Part shown: one piece after another, positions 36,737 to 48,198 of the stretch
Numbering within the stretch: position 1 is the stretch's first letter
Layout: the number at the start of each line of letters is the position of its first letter
From: Pyxicephalus adspersus
Lineage: Eukaryota; Chordata; Amphibia; Anura; Pyxicephalidae
Length of the DNA stretch: 64,000 bases
Assembly: GCF_032062135.1 (NCBI RefSeq)
Contig: NC_092859.1
Span: 42,355,521-42,419,520 of the forward strand
Direction of reading: 5' to 3'
Position numbers and translations under genes: made by a program
The notes under the pieces: generated by a model
The model's input: only the letters and a program-made list of their open reading frames with translations
Told to the model about the DNA's origin: nothing
The model's database searches: none

Positions 36737-36744
36737 CTTTAGAA

Positions 36745-39700
36745 CTTTTGTTTACTAAATAATATCTCCTTGATTACGTAGGCAAGGTTTCCTCTTGGAA
36801 GATCTCTTGGAAATCAATTTGTACTGTAAGAATGCTTAAAGGGAATATCATTCAGGTAACTATCTGAATAACTGCTAATGTATAAGGGTAATTTCTCTAA
36901 TTTAGCCGCTATGTGTGTCCACCTAAATATTGCTGCATGTTAGGTCATCTGTCACTGAAAGAGATCATAAAAGATTGTTTCCAGTGACAAAAATTCTGTG
37001 TGTATGTAGCCTTGACATCTGGCATTATTAATGCTCCATACTAATGTTAGAAATAAATGTATTCAACATTGGATAATGTTGAATACAATCATAATTTATA
37101 AAGGGTGTAGTTTTTGTTCCACAGCCCAGAGAGCTCAAGCTTTGTAGATACTGCCTACTGTTCTTGTGGTTGATTGCATCTTGATGTGTCTCAATTCCGG
37201 AGTGATAAAACACTTCAGAGTTCCTGATCTGTTGCCCAGAGCTCGCATGATCTTTCATTTTTTTTTTTTTTGCTAATCAAATATAAATAATAAAAGTGAT
37301 TTTGTTTTATATATAGTATGTTGGACATTATAAAAGCGATATGTGTGATTTCTTGTTTATTAAGATGGTTATTTTATTTGACAATATATCTACTTTTCTA
37401 CAATACTGTAGTACAGAGAACACCTTAACAGACAGGAATTCTGTTTACAGTTACCCTATAGTAACAAAAAGCACTAATAATTGCTGTAAACGAGTGTTGG
37501 ATAAGTAGAATTTTAAATGAAGATCACTATGACTTGTAAGCTATAATTTCTGTTTAAATCTGTAGGGTTCTATTTATTGATTTTTTCACACTCTTTTGAT
37601 ATGTAGTTTAGGATTAAAATGCAATTGGGATTTTCACAACACATAACACATTTAGATTTTTTTATTTAAAAATGATTGTGATTCTGTTTTAATTATAATG
37701 ATCCAATACATATCATTTTCTGTAATATCAGTTCTGCTGTAAATCCCTTTAATTTCCAAAATGATACAATAAGAATGTGGAAAAGCCCAAGTGGGGTGAA
37801 TTCTTAGTTCTGTGAAGTATAGACTGTCATGTCATCAACAAAACTTGACATCTGAATCACCTTGTACAACAACTTTATTTGCTGTTAAAAATTCCATTTT
37901 GTATGAAATAGTAGACACTTCCTTTTCCTTTTTTTTTCTTTTTTTAGAAAAACTTGGAAAATGATCCCAGCAAAGTTACTAGCAGGCAAAGTAAAGGTCA
38001 GAAGGGCTTCAAGTATAAAGGTTAAACTCATTAATTTAAACATTTAATACTGTTTTCAGTTGCAGTTCTTGTCCAGACCACATAAGGCAAATCTTAAAGG
38101 TCACATATATAAATAGAACATTTTTTTTATCACTAACAGGACAGACCCCTTCTCATTTCCTTCACCACTACCCATTTCCATACCCCTCTTTGTATACAGT
38201 CAGATAGCACCGGACATTTTCTGCTTGTAGGATTTCTGGCAAAATCAACAAATAATAAAGAAGGCACCAAGTACATCAGAAGTGCCCACATGAGTGTCAA
38301 CATAGCATAATGAGATAAAAAAACTGAGACAATAAAAATTAAAATGCAGATGGGAAGAAGGATGAGGTGAATAAAGATGTGCAGTAGTCTGTCCGTGGAT
38401 TTCAAGTTCAAAAACATTAGGGGTGTCCTTGAGAATGCAGGTAAAGCTGTCATTAACCATAATCCAACTGAGTTTTGCCTTCAAAACTGACAAGGAGATT
38501 GGAATTTCCAGGCTTTTGAAAGCGCGATGCATGCTGCTATTAGAATATAACATAACAACCCTTTGATGGGTTTGAGCATAGGCAAGTCAGTCTTGCTAAA
38601 AAGTGCACATTCAGGACTAAAAGTCCAAAGTGAGTTGAAGAATAGATTAAATCAGTATGAACACTTCAGACTATAAACCTTGTGTGACCAGACAGGACCA
38701 CAAGATTTGTTTCATTGTCCCCGTACACCCACAGCCTCTAAAGCACCTGATGAAACCAGGAACCACCTTGATATGGTTTTGTAATTAAATTCAATCAAGG
38801 AAGTGTTCAGGGAAACTTTGGACAACTTACAAACTGTAATGAACTAGGTCTTCCCCAAAACTACCTCCCAGGACCCATGTATGAGAGCTTGGAGGATGAG
38901 ACGAGAGTTCTAAGTACAAAGCTGAGATTTGACCCCTGGCAGCAGAATAAGCTTAGATCGATCAAAGGAATGGATTATCTATGTTACATTTGAGGGAGTC
39001 GTTGTGTCTGGTTAAATGTTCAAATCTGTGGATTGTTCTGCCAAACACCAAGTCACCTATCCTAAAATATCTTTTGTTTATCATTTAAATTGGGGTAGGG
39101 TATGTCCAAACTGTCAATTCATCGTGCAGGGATGGACAACAGGTACTTTTGTGCTTATCATACAGATATAACAAAACACTTTCAATATTGGCTGTTCACT
39201 AAGCAAAGTGAATTATCAGTTTGAAACAAATTTTCACTTAGCATTTGAAATGTACCAATAACATCCCAAGACCAACCAATTACATGCAAGTTAAAGAAAA
39301 AAACATAATTTTTTCTTTCACAATTGGTTGGTTGAAGTCAGCAACGTTTCACCTTTTTGTCTAAACAATCTAAACATTTCCTTACAAGATGATTATTCAC
39401 TTTAAAGCTGCCTATAATACCTTTTAAATCATCTCTACTTTGTTGTAATGTCATAAAGAAAGTTTTGGAGGACACTTTTATTTCCTAGTACATTAGCCAT
39501 TTTTCTGTACTTATAGAAATCAGCTCAATATATTTTTGCTTTTAAATGTACCTTTATGCTTTAAAACATAATCACAGTCTGGCATAACATACACTTAAAA
39601 CCTTCCTAGCTTTTTCTCAAAGTAATGCCATCTGTGCAAAAAAACAAATGTGCACAGTACATTAGTAGTAGTAATACCAATTATGTATGATTAGGTCATA

Positions 39701-39921
39701 TCCTGTTCAGAAGGGGAGCTGTAGACATAAAAAAGTCATTTTATAGCCTTTTTGCTTAATGTAATAATGGTGTAGCAAATCAATAGTAGCAGAGATGAAG
39801 TGTTGAATTTGTTTATGTTTTGAACTGTACTTTATTGTAATTTTCTCCCTTACTGTCATATTCGGTGCCAGAAGCCTAAGGAAATACTAGCTAGAAAACA
39901 ACTAAGGATGAACATGTGTTT
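36745..39921. other. Intergenic DNA, two unassigned minus-strand open frames
   Basis: Mostly anonymous AT-rich sequence. Minus-strand frames at 38133-38453 and 38245-38553 overlap in different frames; the first encodes a hydrophobic, apparently two-segment membrane-like peptide. A pyrimidine tract plus AG at 37930-37947 resembles a splice acceptor. Nothing here is assignable with confidence. Confidence 0.4.
38133..38453 (-). other. Hydrophobic 106-codon open frame, unassigned
   Basis: The peptide starts MTALPAFSRTPLMFLNLKS, has two strongly hydrophobic stretches (residues about 28-48 and 52-70, e.g. LILLPICILIFIVSVFL), then a hydrophilic tail with VWKWVVVKEM. The layout recalls the N-terminus of DGAT2/MOGAT-type ER acyltransferases, but no diagnostic motif (HPHG) is present. 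It could be a pseudogene exon or chance. Confidence 0.2.
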
Positions 39922-40139
39922 TAAGCTACGAACACGTCAAGACAATTGTCAGACAACAGGGCCGATATCGGATGAGTATCTGGCGAGTGTACGTAATGTA
40001 AGTGAAGGGGGAGAGCGCGCAGCAGCGTGCCGCTCTGTCGTTCTCCCCCTCCCCTCTCCATAGAACAGAATAGTGCTGTATGTACAGCTCTCGTTCATGC
40101 ATCGAGCAGTCCTTATTATTGCACGTGTGTATGCAACTT
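39922..40139. mobile_element. TIR MITE, family B
   Basis: Left end 'taagctacgaacacgt', right end 'attgcacgtgtgtatgcaac'. The interior carries 'gccgatatcggatgag' and a GC-rich 'gagagcgcgcagcagcgtgc' segment like the copy at 4641, though in the opposite orientation. Confidence 0.72.
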
Positions 40140-41380
40140 TACAAAGAGCTTTCCTTCCCTCTTGGAAATTGAAGAGAGAAGAGTGGAGCACAGAGAACTT
40201 TTGTGGAATTTGAGGTTTGTATTAAAGTGAACCTGTTGCTTTTTTCTTAAATGGGCAAGGTAAATGTTTAATTTAAAGTACATATAAAATAGGGTTGCAA
40301 AAAATACAATTAAATATGTGTAATGCAGGTAGTATAAGTTGTTAATATGTTTCAGTATCAGTCTCCTGTTAAACCGTGCACAGCAGGAAGTATTACTAGG
40401 GGAAGGAAGGCCAGCATTTTTAACCAGACCATTAATTGTGTTCTAGTGTTGTCTATGAATATTCATAAAAGAGACCAGAATGATGACTAATCAATGTGTT
40501 GCTGTTCATTCAGCTAATCAGGCTGAAGATATGTGCTTAACTTCTACTAATGACTACTAAAGGGGCCCTTTTTACATGTCATTTAGGAATTGTCCACTGC
40601 TGTCACCATCAAAAAACTTGCCATTTTCTTTGCTGGAGTGCATCCATGTGGATGGAATGTGGCTACAAACAAGCAGTGGTAAATTGGCCGGACTAATTAC
40701 TGAGAACATAAAAAAAAACTTTAAGAAAAGCATTCTGTATAAAAAAAGCCATGCTTTATTATACACATTGCTTTACCTAACTAAATGTCATTAAGTCAGG
40801 GTTTTACATCCCCTTTTTTAGACTTTTCTTACATAAATACATTTTTGAAGAAAACTTTAAGTATAAATAGTATAGAAGAATTTTTGTATAACTTGAAAAA
40901 ACAGGAAGTTCTTAAAAATAGGTTGTTACTTAAATCACTTCCTACTAGGCAACCCCACAGCTGACTCCCTGACATAACTTGTGTCTTAGCCCACACATGC
41001 AGATCCACATTTCAACATTGTACTGCAATGCACATTACCATGCTGTATATGTTATTTTCCATGCATTTATTCATGGCACCCCTTCACTCATATGCAGTAT
41101 ACATACAGTATACAGACCTAGTAAATGTCTGCAAAGCAGTAAATGTGAATTTCAATGAAACATTTTTTAGGGGATCATTTTTCCAGTTCAATATGTTTCA
41201 ATAAATGTCAGATTCACAACACTTTTTAAAAAGACCCCACAGTTGAATGGAGACATCTTAAGACCCAATTGAAAGTGAATGGGCAGTGTCAATGCAAAAA
41301 AATAATGGATAGGCCCTAAAGCAAAAATGCAAGCAAAAAAAGAACATACTGCAGTTATCCTTTGCTACCTTCCCCTAGCA
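40140..41380. other. Intergenic DNA without clear features
   Basis: A 'attaaagtgaacctgttgc' motif near 40224 hints at a decayed T2-like MITE end. Nothing else is recognised up to the hAT MITE at 41381. Confidence 0.4.
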
Positions 41381-41652
41381 CAGGGGTCTGCAACCTGCGG
41401 CTCCGGAGCCGCATGCGGCTCTTCAGCCTCCTTGTTGTGGCTCCCTTCGGCTGCCACGGGGAGATCTCTGATGGGGGATCCCCTTCCTCCCAAAACACTG
41501 CGGAGGAGGGGGATTCCCTATCCGGTGTTCTAATGAAAAAAATCTACCAGTGAAATAAATCTACGTGTTATGTTTTGCGGCTCCAGACTATTTTTCTTTA
41601 GTGGAAGAGGAGGCAAAATGGCTCTTTTGATAGTAAAGGTTGCTGACCCCTG
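41381..41652. mobile_element. hAT MITE with perfect 8-bp target duplication
   Basis: A 272-bp element with CAGGGGTC at the left end and GACCCCTG at the right end, followed inward by 'tgcaacctgcggctcc' and 'aaaggttgct' respectively. The 8-mer 'ccctagca' occurs on both sides (41373-41380 and 41653-41660), the exact hallmark of hAT transposition. GC-rich interior, no coding capacity. Confidence 0.93.
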
Positions 41653-41660
41653 CCCTAGCA

Positions 41661-43038
41661 CATTCATAATAGGTTATACTTACCAATCCACTCCTCCATT
41701 GTGCCTAATATCTTCACATTAGTACTCACTTATGTGTTCTGTAGTTGCCAAATTTAGACACAAAATACAGTATTCTGTGAAAGGTAAATAAAGGATATTC
41801 TTTTGTTTTGTTTTTTTGCAAGTGTTTTTAGAAAAGTAAGGCCTCTGCCAGTGTTCCAACTTGCAAAAGGAAAATCATGCAGAGTTTACCACTCCTAATC
41901 ACCTGACAATAATGGTATCAGGCAATAAGTTTGGCTTTTGCTGGTGTTTGCATACGCCCATCCAATCATTTGTAGGTGTTTTTATTGCCTTGCAAAGCTT
42001 TTTTTAAAAACTGCATGAGGTCCTCCTATTATTTAAACCAGACTTATTCATAAGCTTGGAACCTAATATTTAGAAAAACATGTACAATCTACTCAGATTT
42101 GTTGTAGACACCTCCATCTGCCAGAGGTAAGATTCACCAGGGTCATAGCTATCCAGTATGAGAGCGCCTGAAGCTTTTGTAAATTAAATTACAGAGGTTG
42201 ATTATGAGATGTTTGAAAACAAGGCTGAGCGCTGTGGGTGGACATTCAAGTCCTCTGTGCTGCAGAAAAGCTTACATAGAGATTCTTAGAACAATAAAGA
42301 CTGAGGATTACTATTAGATGAACCCATCATGATACTAGATTTGTGTTGAAGGAAACTTTTAGTAAGAGAGGTGCTGTTGTTGACTGCATTCTGAAACGTT
42401 TCCCAGCTTATTTGTGGTCTCAGTACTATGAGCTAGTCACTCTGCTCTTTCCCCCTTTCAGCATTTGTGCTTGAAGCAATTTGATCCTAGTTCTGCCCCT
42501 CCTTCTTCCAATGAGGTACACTGTTTTTATTTTTAAGGAAATTTACTTATTTATTTCTTACATATATTTTTAATTAATACATATGTTATTGGTGTTTTTA
42601 AATCTGACTGTTGTTGAGCTTCAACTTCATTCCAATTCTTGATGTGACCTCTAAAGTTAAAGCCTTAAACTATTAACAAAAACTAACTTTCTTACTCCTA
42701 ATATAATCACTAAATCCAATACATACCAGTAACCTGTTCTTCAAACAAACCCTTTCATTCCCCCAACATGTAAACAGTACACTGGCAGATATACCTTTAT
42801 AAAAGCCCACCAACAGGCCATTTTCATCAGTGATAGTTTTATAGGTTTTGTAGTTTTTTCCATGCTAATTTCAAATCTGTATTTAGTTTTTTATAGCTTA
42901 ATCTGGTTTTTGTGATGAGGGTTATTTCATATTTTAAACAAATCTAAACAATTGTCTTTTTTATGCTATAGACATCATTAAGTGTGATTGATTTATTTTC
43001 CTATCATGCATAGAAATTGTATGAATCATTCATACAAT
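41661..43038. other. Intergenic DNA without recognised features
   Basis: No motif, RNA gene or repeat recognised. Confidence 0.4.
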
Positions 43039-43261
43039 GACCCTGATTTATGAAAGTTCTCCAAGGCTGGAGAGAATACACTTTCATCAGTGAAGCTGGG
43101 TGATCCAGCAAACCTGGAATGGATCTGGTCCAGGATTCAAAACAATTGCTAACAAATAGCAAATGATTTTTAAAAATCCATTCCATTTTTTCTGGATCAC
43201 CCAGTTCACTTCTGAAAGTGTATTCTCTCCAGCCTTGGAGAGCTTTCATAAAACAGGGCCA
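43039..43261. mobile_element. Foldback MITE, family A, best-preserved copy
   Basis: Complete with both ~80-bp arms: 'accctgatttatgaaagttc' ... 'aagctgggtgatccagcaaa' at the left and the inverted counterparts at the right, plus the centre 'ggtccaggattcaaaacaat'. It can fold into a long hairpin. Confidence 0.87.
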
Positions 43262-43379
43262 ATGTTTTGTGGGTCCTTCACAATGAAAGCACAAAGTTAC
43301 CACAGATCTTTGGAAGATATACATATTGCTCTTCGACTGTCAACTTGATGACCAGGGTAAAGATGACCTCATGTCATCT

Positions 43380-44505
43380 GCAACAGATGTTCCAACAGAC
43401 TGCGTAATTGGCTAAATTGGCAAAAGGAAGTGATGCCATTTGCAATCCCAATGTTGTTGAGGGAAATGAGAGACCACCTAAACAATTGCTATTTTTTTGC
43501 CACGTGAACACAAGTGGATTTCTAGCTACAACTAAACACAAAATTGTATATTCTGCAGTCAGGCCCATTCCTCGTAATGATTCACTGCCTATTTGTGTAC
43601 CCCTACATAATGACTTGCTTCTGTAGAAGGGGATGAGGAATACAGTGAAGGTGCAACTGGTTGCAATCAAGAATCATATGATCCTGATTACATGGCTGAT
43701 AAAGATTCAGAACAAGAGAATTTTACACAAGCAGAGCTGAATCATCTTGTTTGTGATCTAAATCTATCCAAAGACAATGCTTTCCTTGAATTCCAATGGA
43801 TCCAATGGATTCCTTGCTTCTAGGATTATTCTGAAACAAATGCTTGCAAGGGGTGTTACTGTAACTCAAAGTTTGTCCCAAAATCATGTTTCTTCTGAAT
43901 GGCTTCCCTTTATGGATTCCTGTGCCTCAGTAATAGCTAAGCTACTGTACAACATTAGGTCAAGAGATATCTATGAGCCAGGAGGAAGCAGTATAAAATT
44001 TCTCCTTTTAGTTGATCTGCATAAATGAATATTGCCACCTCTGCATATTAAGCTAGGCTTGATGAAGAACCTTGTGAACTCACATGGTTGTTAGTACCTT
44101 GTTGAAAAATTTCCAAACATAAGTACTGCAATAATGAAGGAAGGGATATTTATTGGTCCACATATCAAGTCTGTTTTGCAGGATGCTTGAGAGGAATTCA
44201 AGTTGCTCTGTAAAAACATTCTGGATAGCTATAAGTCTTCTGCATACAAGGAAGGAATTAAAAATCCTATTGATTCTTATCAGAAACTGGGCTGTTACAT
44301 GTCATTGAAAATACACTTCTTTTTAGAAAATCTCGGTATGGTGAGTAACAAGCCAAGAGAACATTTTCACTAGGACTTTCAGTCAATGGAGCGTTGCTAC
44401 CAAGGTTTATGGAAAAAGACCATGATGGCTGACTATTGCTGAATTCTGTACCACAACAATCCAGACACCGCATGTGCAAGAAAGTCATACTCCAAACATT
44501 TTTGA
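43380..44505 (+). pseudogene. Decayed transposon-linked multicopy gene
   Basis: Translated with frame jumps, the region reads in order: VRPIPRNDSLPICVPLHNDL, DPDYMADKDSEQENFTQAEL with NHLVCDLNLSKDNA, LPPLHIKLGLMKNLVNSHGC, VEKFPNISTAIMKEGIFIGP, KLGCYMSLKIHFFLENLGMV, and a YQGLWKKTMMADYC tail. These match, from memory, a high-copy 'uncharacterized protein' family found in many animal genomes (FTQAELNDLVRDLNLSK..., LPPLHIKLGLMKQFV..., RRYQGRWN..MMADYCW), whose spread suggests a mobile-element origin. Many stops and shifts; central part (the WRLFIDSS region) appears deleted. Dead copy. Confidence 0.7.
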
Positions 44506-45084
44506 AAAAACTGGTAGCTGAATGATCCTTTGACTTTACACTGAATATATTGAAAATATTACTTCAATGGCACTATATTTAAAATACATGCAAAAACACT
44601 GTAAACTAACATTACTCATAACTCAAAAAGTTGACTGTAAAAAACTAAAAGCAGATCTGAAATCGAAATGAACAACTTATTTAGAAAAGTGTGATGGGTC
44701 TCCAATGATTACAAAAAAATGTTGCGTCTTGTGTAAATATGGTAATTAGGTTGTTGTACAGTGGTATTATTTTTTCTGTTGAGGGTACATTTCTTGTATT
44801 AGTTATGTGCTTGTACCTTAGACCTTGCTCTGACAGCTGTGAAACACATTTCTCCTTTCTGTATAATTTGCAGCCTAAATGGCAAACTAAACAAAATTAT
44901 TGCTGATATACAAATGCTTTGTTTTCAATCCACTTCTAATCCCAGATCTCCGTCTCACTTCTCCCTTATCTACTGATACATGCTGAGAACAGTGGCATGT
45001 TGATATAACAGGAACAAACTTGCAGGCTGTGACTGGGAGCCTGGTTTTAAAATCTCTATGTTGTTTGAGAGGCATTATATAGAC

Positions 45085-45441
45085 CAGCGGTTGCCAACCT
45101 TTTTGGTCCCGCGGGCCATTAAAATTACTGGCTCCTGACCGTGTATGCGCAGAGAGCCGGTTGTCAATCAAAGGGGAGGAACCTTCCCCATAGTGAGGTC
45201 ATAACGCCATAACCCCGACCACTCTGCCATCGCAGATCTGAGCCTGCAATGGAAGAGTGGGCGGGCTGTGTCCTGAAACACAGCCCACCCACTTCCCTGA
45301 GCCAGGGATTTGCGCAGGGGACGTGGTCTGTGGCTTTGACCGGTGCATCCCCCTGGCGGTGTCTTCCTGACCCCGCTCAGGGGTGCACCAACCAGAGCCG
45401 TGGACCCCCAAATCTTGCAGACCACCAGTTGGTTACCACTG
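45085..45441. mobile_element. hAT MITE with perfect 8-bp target duplication
   Basis: A 357-bp element with left end 'cagcggttgccaaccttttt' and right end '...gttggttaccactg' (inverse 'cagtggtaaccaac'). The 8-mer 'atatagac' flanks it on both sides (45077-45084 and 45442-45449). Open frames inside it are chance frames in GC-rich DNA. It is distinct from the family at 41381. Confidence 0.92.
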
Positions 45442-45449
45442 ATATAGAC

Positions 45450-47059
45450 AACCAGTAGACAAAAAACTGTGACCTGGAAAAAATGTTAAGCACAGTTTTT
45501 TTTTCAACTATTATGTAGCTTTTAATTCTTTATTAAATAATTTATACTTAGGGAATGTTTTTTGTAAAGGAAAGTCTTTTTTTAAATGTAAATTTTACAC
45601 TTCAAATTAAGGCTACCACCTCCCCTATACATGCATCCTGCATATAGGTCTCCTGGAATCCCAGTAGTCCAAATTAGGATGCTAAAAAATACTGACCACA
45701 CACACAATGGCTCCTACTGACTCCAAGTAGTATTCATTTTTTTCATATCTAGGTTCCAGGTCTAATAAAGACAAAAGTGTAGATGTTTGGCTATAACGCA
45801 CAGAATATCATACCATACCAACTGTGAATTCCACCAGGCCATAGAGCAAATGAAAATTAGACTGTTCCTGTAGTCTTTCCAAAGCTAAACAATATCTGTA
45901 ATCCCTCTATAATGTGAATTTAATGCAGTTAGATTTACCAGACTTCTCACATAGTTTCTTGGTAGGATTATAGGTTTATGTCAAATGATTATCTGATGGA
46001 AAAACTAATTTTAATTATTTCATGTCTTTTGGTGAGACAGCAGCATGGTCATGGTGAAGGGTGGTGCTTAAACCATTAAACGCACATTAAGCATCATGTC
46101 ACAGCACTAAATTGCTAGCTGCTGTAAGGACTGGATACAGTTCCTTTCAGAAGATAATGCCTCCAGCTACAGGAATTTATCTACTAAGGCTCAGAACATG
46201 AATCCCATAATTTACAGGCATTTATCCTTTATTGTATGTTTAAAGCAATTATTAGCAAGTGTCTCCGAAGAACATAACAAATGAGCCACATTCTGTATTT
46301 TATCACTAAATGTGACATTCCTTTTTATATTATACTTAACATTATAAAGTAAATCATCTTTTGTCTATGTCTTGCCAAAATGACTGAACTGATCTATAAA
46401 GAGCCTTCTAATCTTCCTCTGCTTGTTCTTTGTTGAGTGTTTGTATAATAACGATGCTTAATTAATCTCTAGACACCAGCAATGGTAATGCATTTAATGC
46501 TGCACAATCTCTATAAACACAAAGATTTTGAGTGTATTAATACGCAAATACCCAACACAAGCTACAGTGCAGGATAATACCCAAGTTGCCTTAAGTGTTT
46601 TCCTTTTATATAACCATGATACTGGTTGATTAACTTGTCACAATTCCTAATGTTCATGAATTCCCAAAATGCGACATATGGTTTTGTTTTAGCTACATTA
46701 TTGTCAAACTTGGGAAAAAACTTTAAACTTTTAAAAGTACATATTTAGGATACTTCAGGCCACACACAGCCTGCTTGGGAATACTCAGTTGAACTGTAAC
46801 AAGATTCAGAAAGAGGGCAAAGCTAATATTCATTTAGAAATACAACATTCACATCCATGTTCCAACTCATTACAATCTACTGTAGATTCAGAAAAAGGAG
46901 GATTCAGTCCAGATAAATACAGTTTTGTTTATTTATGTAAAATGTAATGCATTTGTTAGTTTCTTGGAGCTGATCTTTTATTATCTTTGTGTATTGCAAA
47001 TGTGTGCCATTTGTGATGAGGGGTTTTACATACAACATGCCTAGTCGTGAAAATGCATT
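45450..47059. other. Intergenic DNA without recognised features
   Basis: AT-rich anonymous sequence between the hAT MITE and the next foldback MITE; nothing recognised. Confidence 0.4.
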
Positions 47060-47266
47060 GATCCTGATTTATTAAAGCTCTCCAAGGCTGGAGAAGATAC
47101 TCTTTCATCAGTGACCCTGGGTGATCCAACAAACCTGGAATGGATTTCGTAAAAGTAATTTATTAGTAAATGTTTGCAATTCTGGAGACTGTTTTCTGGA
47201 TCACCCAGGTTTACTGATTAATGTGTATCTTCTCCAGCCTTGGAGAGCTTTATTAAACCAGGCCCA
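47060..47266. mobile_element. Foldback MITE, family A
   Basis: Both arms are present: 'gatcctgatttattaaagct' at left and 'gagctttattaaaccaggcc' at right. It lies about 800 bp beyond the LTC4S stop. Confidence 0.83.
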
Positions 47267-47944
47267 TTGTGTGCAGTTGGTTGACCAAAGGCTCCTCAGG
47301 TGGGTGGGAAGCAGATTTTAAAAATGAAAGTTATTCATCATCATGTAAGGTCCCAGTGACACAGTTAGGTTGCCACTGGCTATACTTTGAGTTAAAAATA
47401 TTGAAAATGAAAGTTGTTGACTTCACTTCCTAACTGTCCAAAACTCAAATGCTACTTAGAGAAAGTGTCACCGGTCTGGTTAGGGTAGTCAGCAATGGAG
47501 AAAGTAGGATGAGTGTTATGCTCGTATTATGCTGCATGATTATTGGTCAGCAAGAGAAAAGGTATTTTACCTTTTTATGAGCCACATACTGAAAATCATA
47601 TTTGGCTAAATATACGTTTCCATGATATTCTCAATCATTTGATAAATTATTCGTTTTTGTGCTTAATCTCACATTTTGGGGGTTTAAGTGAATCTTTGGA
47701 TACAGGTGCTGAGTATGTGTGCTAATCAGTTTTTAGGGAAGAAAAAAAAATCACTCTGCCCCCTTCAATATCTATTAAGGGCTCCCAAGTGTACAAAGAG
47801 GTGCAATCCTTACTGGGCTCACTAAAGGCCCAGTTTCCTGCTGTGATTGTAAACATGGAAGAAGGAGCCATATCTTTGCAGGTACACACAAAAAACAGCC
47901 ATGTGTATGCACTCTTGCCACAAAAAACTAAAAATAAAAAAACG

Positions 47945-48062
47945 TATTTTTATTTATTGCAGGTTCCACAGCAATATCTTCGACAATCTTGGTTCAAAGT
48001 ATAGGAATGCCGGCTAAAAGCAGATAACTATATTACAAAAAAATAAGCATACACAAGTAAGT
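47945..48062 (-). other. LTC4S: LTC4S 3' UTR with candidate poly(A) signal
   Basis: About 105 nt after the stop, the minus strand carries overlapping AATAAA motifs (plus-strand 'atttttatttattgc', 47945-47959). This is a reasonable position for the end of a short 3' UTR like that of mammalian LTC4S. Without transcript data the cleavage site is inferred. Confidence 0.4.
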
Positions 48063-48198
48063 TTAGGAAATCCACCAAAAAAGACTCTCCTTGATGCTGA
48101 TACTCAAGTTTGTTGTTAAGAAAAATTCAGTTAAGCCGAGAAGAGACAATCCAATGAGAATCCAAATTAAAGTTGAACTGATGTACAAGGGTCTCAGC
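48063..48198 (-). CDS. LTC4S: LTC4S exon 5 (terminal, TAA stop)
   Basis: Minus-strand acceptor 'tctctcctcag'. The exon completes catalytic Arg104, reads [20 protein letters not shown] and continues to a TAA at 48065-48063. Y109 and W116 are present. The last 25 residues are hydrophobic and diverged from human, with two Trp and a Ser at the end in place of the LLPWA-type ending. The donor side is unambiguous because the codon split matches exon 4. Confidence 0.93.

Noticed and set aside
37930..38026. A possible exon: strong pyrimidine tract plus AG at 37946-37947, then an open frame KNLENDPSKVTSRQSKGQKG up to a stop at 38023-38025.
   Set aside because: No similarity to MGAT4B or any family known to me, no required role (MGAT4B already ends at 31759 with its proper C-terminus), and T-rich tracts are common here.
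45168..45458. Three overlapping 70-85-codon frames on both strands.
   Set aside because: They lie wholly in or over the GC-rich hAT MITE at 45085-45441, where stops are rare by composition.
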